NCBI GenBank assembly: GCA_016935195.1
Contig: JAFGRL010000076.1
Location: 1 to 43,948, forward strand
Origin: Sedimentisphaerales bacterium
GTDB taxonomy: Bacteria; Planctomycetota; Phycisphaerae; Sedimentisphaerales; Anaerobacaceae
DNA length: 43,948 bases
Direction of reading: 5' to 3'
How positions within the stretch are numbered: position 1 is the stretch's first letter; every line of letters begins with the position of its first letter. The notes beneath the pieces are model-generated. The model ran no database searches. It worked only from the letters and a program-made list of their open reading frames with translations, and was not told the origin of the DNA. Position numbers and translations under genes: made by a program. Of this stretch, positions 43,422 through 43,948 are shown piece after piece.

Positions 43422-43948
43422 ATGACAAAAGAAGCTGAACACGCAATCGACGTCGAGAAACTGACGAAACGTTACGGGGATCTACTGGCAGTCAACGACA
43501 TATCGTTCACCGTAAGGAAAGGTGAAGTGTTCGCTCTCTTGGGGCCGAACGGCGCCGGCAAGACCACTACCGTTGAGATAATCGAGACAATACGCACACC
43601 AACGTCGGGAAAGGTGAGCCTTCTCGGGATGGAAGTAACGAAAAAAAAACGCAAAATTGTCCACCGCATCGGCGTTCTTCCACAGGGGTTCAGTTCGTTC
43701 GACAGGATAACGGTCAGGGAGACCATCCAGTACTACTCGAGGCTTTTCAACTGCAGGAACACCGATATCGACGGGCTGATAGAACTCGCGAACCTCAAGG
43801 ACAAGAGCAAAGAGCAGTTCAAGAACCTCTCCGGCGGATTGAAGCAGCGTCTCGGAATTGCGATTGCGCTCGTGAACAATCCCGAGGTCGTGTTCCTTGA
43901 CGAGCCAACGACAGGGCTCGATCCCCGCGCAAGGCGTGAGGTGTGGGA
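43422..43948 (+). CDS. ABC transporter ATP-binding protein (CcmA/DrrA type), cut by window end
   Basis: The frame is open to the window edge (175 residues seen). Motifs in order: G-P-N-G-A-G-K-T-T (Walker A), L-P-Q-G-F (Q-loop), L-S-G-G-L-K-Q-R-L (signature) and V-V-F-L-D-E-P-T-T-G-L-D-P (Walker B and D-loop). The N terminus and spacing match ABC-2-type exporters for drugs, lipids or polysaccharide. The permease should lie to the right. The codon use is richer in C/G at third positions than in the mla genes beside it, hinting at a different origin. Confidence 0.95.
   Translation, partial: MTKEAEHAIDVEKLTKRYGDLLAVNDISFTVRKGEVFALLGPNGAGKTTTVEIIETIRTPTSGKVSLLGMEVTKKKRKIVHRIGVLPQGFSSFDRITVRETIQYYSRLFNCRNTDIDGLIELANLKDKSKEQFKNLSGGLKQRLGIAIALVNNPEVVFLDEPTTGLDPRARREVW

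Overview
The window looks like chromosomal DNA of a Gram-negative (diderm) bacterium, most likely a planctomycete of the Phycisphaerae/Sedimentisphaerales type. This is an inference from gene content: outer-membrane genes (porin, MlaA, MlaC, AsmA-like), a reduced dcw cluster without ftsZ in view, a membrane-bound pyrophosphatase, and a secreted carbohydrate-active gene cluster with enolase-superfamily enzymes. No rRNA, CRISPR array or intact insertion sequence was seen.

Layout. 1-359: repeat-rich non-coding DNA. 360-3709 (minus): a likely operon of a GH10-like protein, a ComEA-type HhH protein, a conserved Cys-containing protein and a lipoprotein, behind a good sigma70-type promoter. 3910-7016 (minus): clpC and a small downstream gene, with a promoter at 7159-7188. 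7409-11383 (minus): rsfS, hppA and a Na+/Ca2+ exchanger-type protein. 11619-13001 (plus): a DcaP-like porin. 13002-13831: a dispersed palindromic repeat, an apparent IS110-type remnant and a long hairpin. 13832-14831 (plus): a double zinc-ribbon protein and a membrane protein. 14876-19447 (minus): a dcw-type cell-envelope cluster, mraZ - 69-aa ORF - rsmH - LysM protein - FtsL-like protein - class B PBP, driven by a promoter whose spacer carries MraZ-box-like TGGGA repeats.

19740-22874 (plus): a large AsmA-like protein. 23018-34264 (plus): a sugar-utilisation locus with GH4 (CHSV motif), a nitroreductase-like protein, two near-identical-length enolase-superfamily acid-sugar dehydratase candidates, a GH99/WbsX-like secreted protein, two paralogous secreted beta-propeller glycosidase-like proteins and a 2-hydroxyacid dehydrogenase. 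The order suggests that an enolase-plus-propeller unit was duplicated, followed by divergence around the active sites.

34383-37221: tRNA-Arg(TCT) followed by a tyrosine integrase and small HTH/hypothetical genes on the minus strand, plus an orphan 3' tRNA fragment at 36206-36240. This is an integrated element or its remnant. 37448-38361 (plus): a stand-alone LigD phosphoesterase domain and a SixA-like phosphatase. 39004-43136 (minus): an MlaC - RND/MMPL - MlaA operon, proposed to move lipid between the membranes. 43422-end (plus): an ABC ATPase cut by the window edge.

The strongest leads are the MlaC-RND-MlaA operon, the duplicated enolase/propeller locus with a GH99-like protein, two enzymes lacking an expected catalytic glutamate (GH10-like, 2-hydroxyacid dehydrogenase), and the LysM gene and 69-aa ORF inside the dcw cluster.
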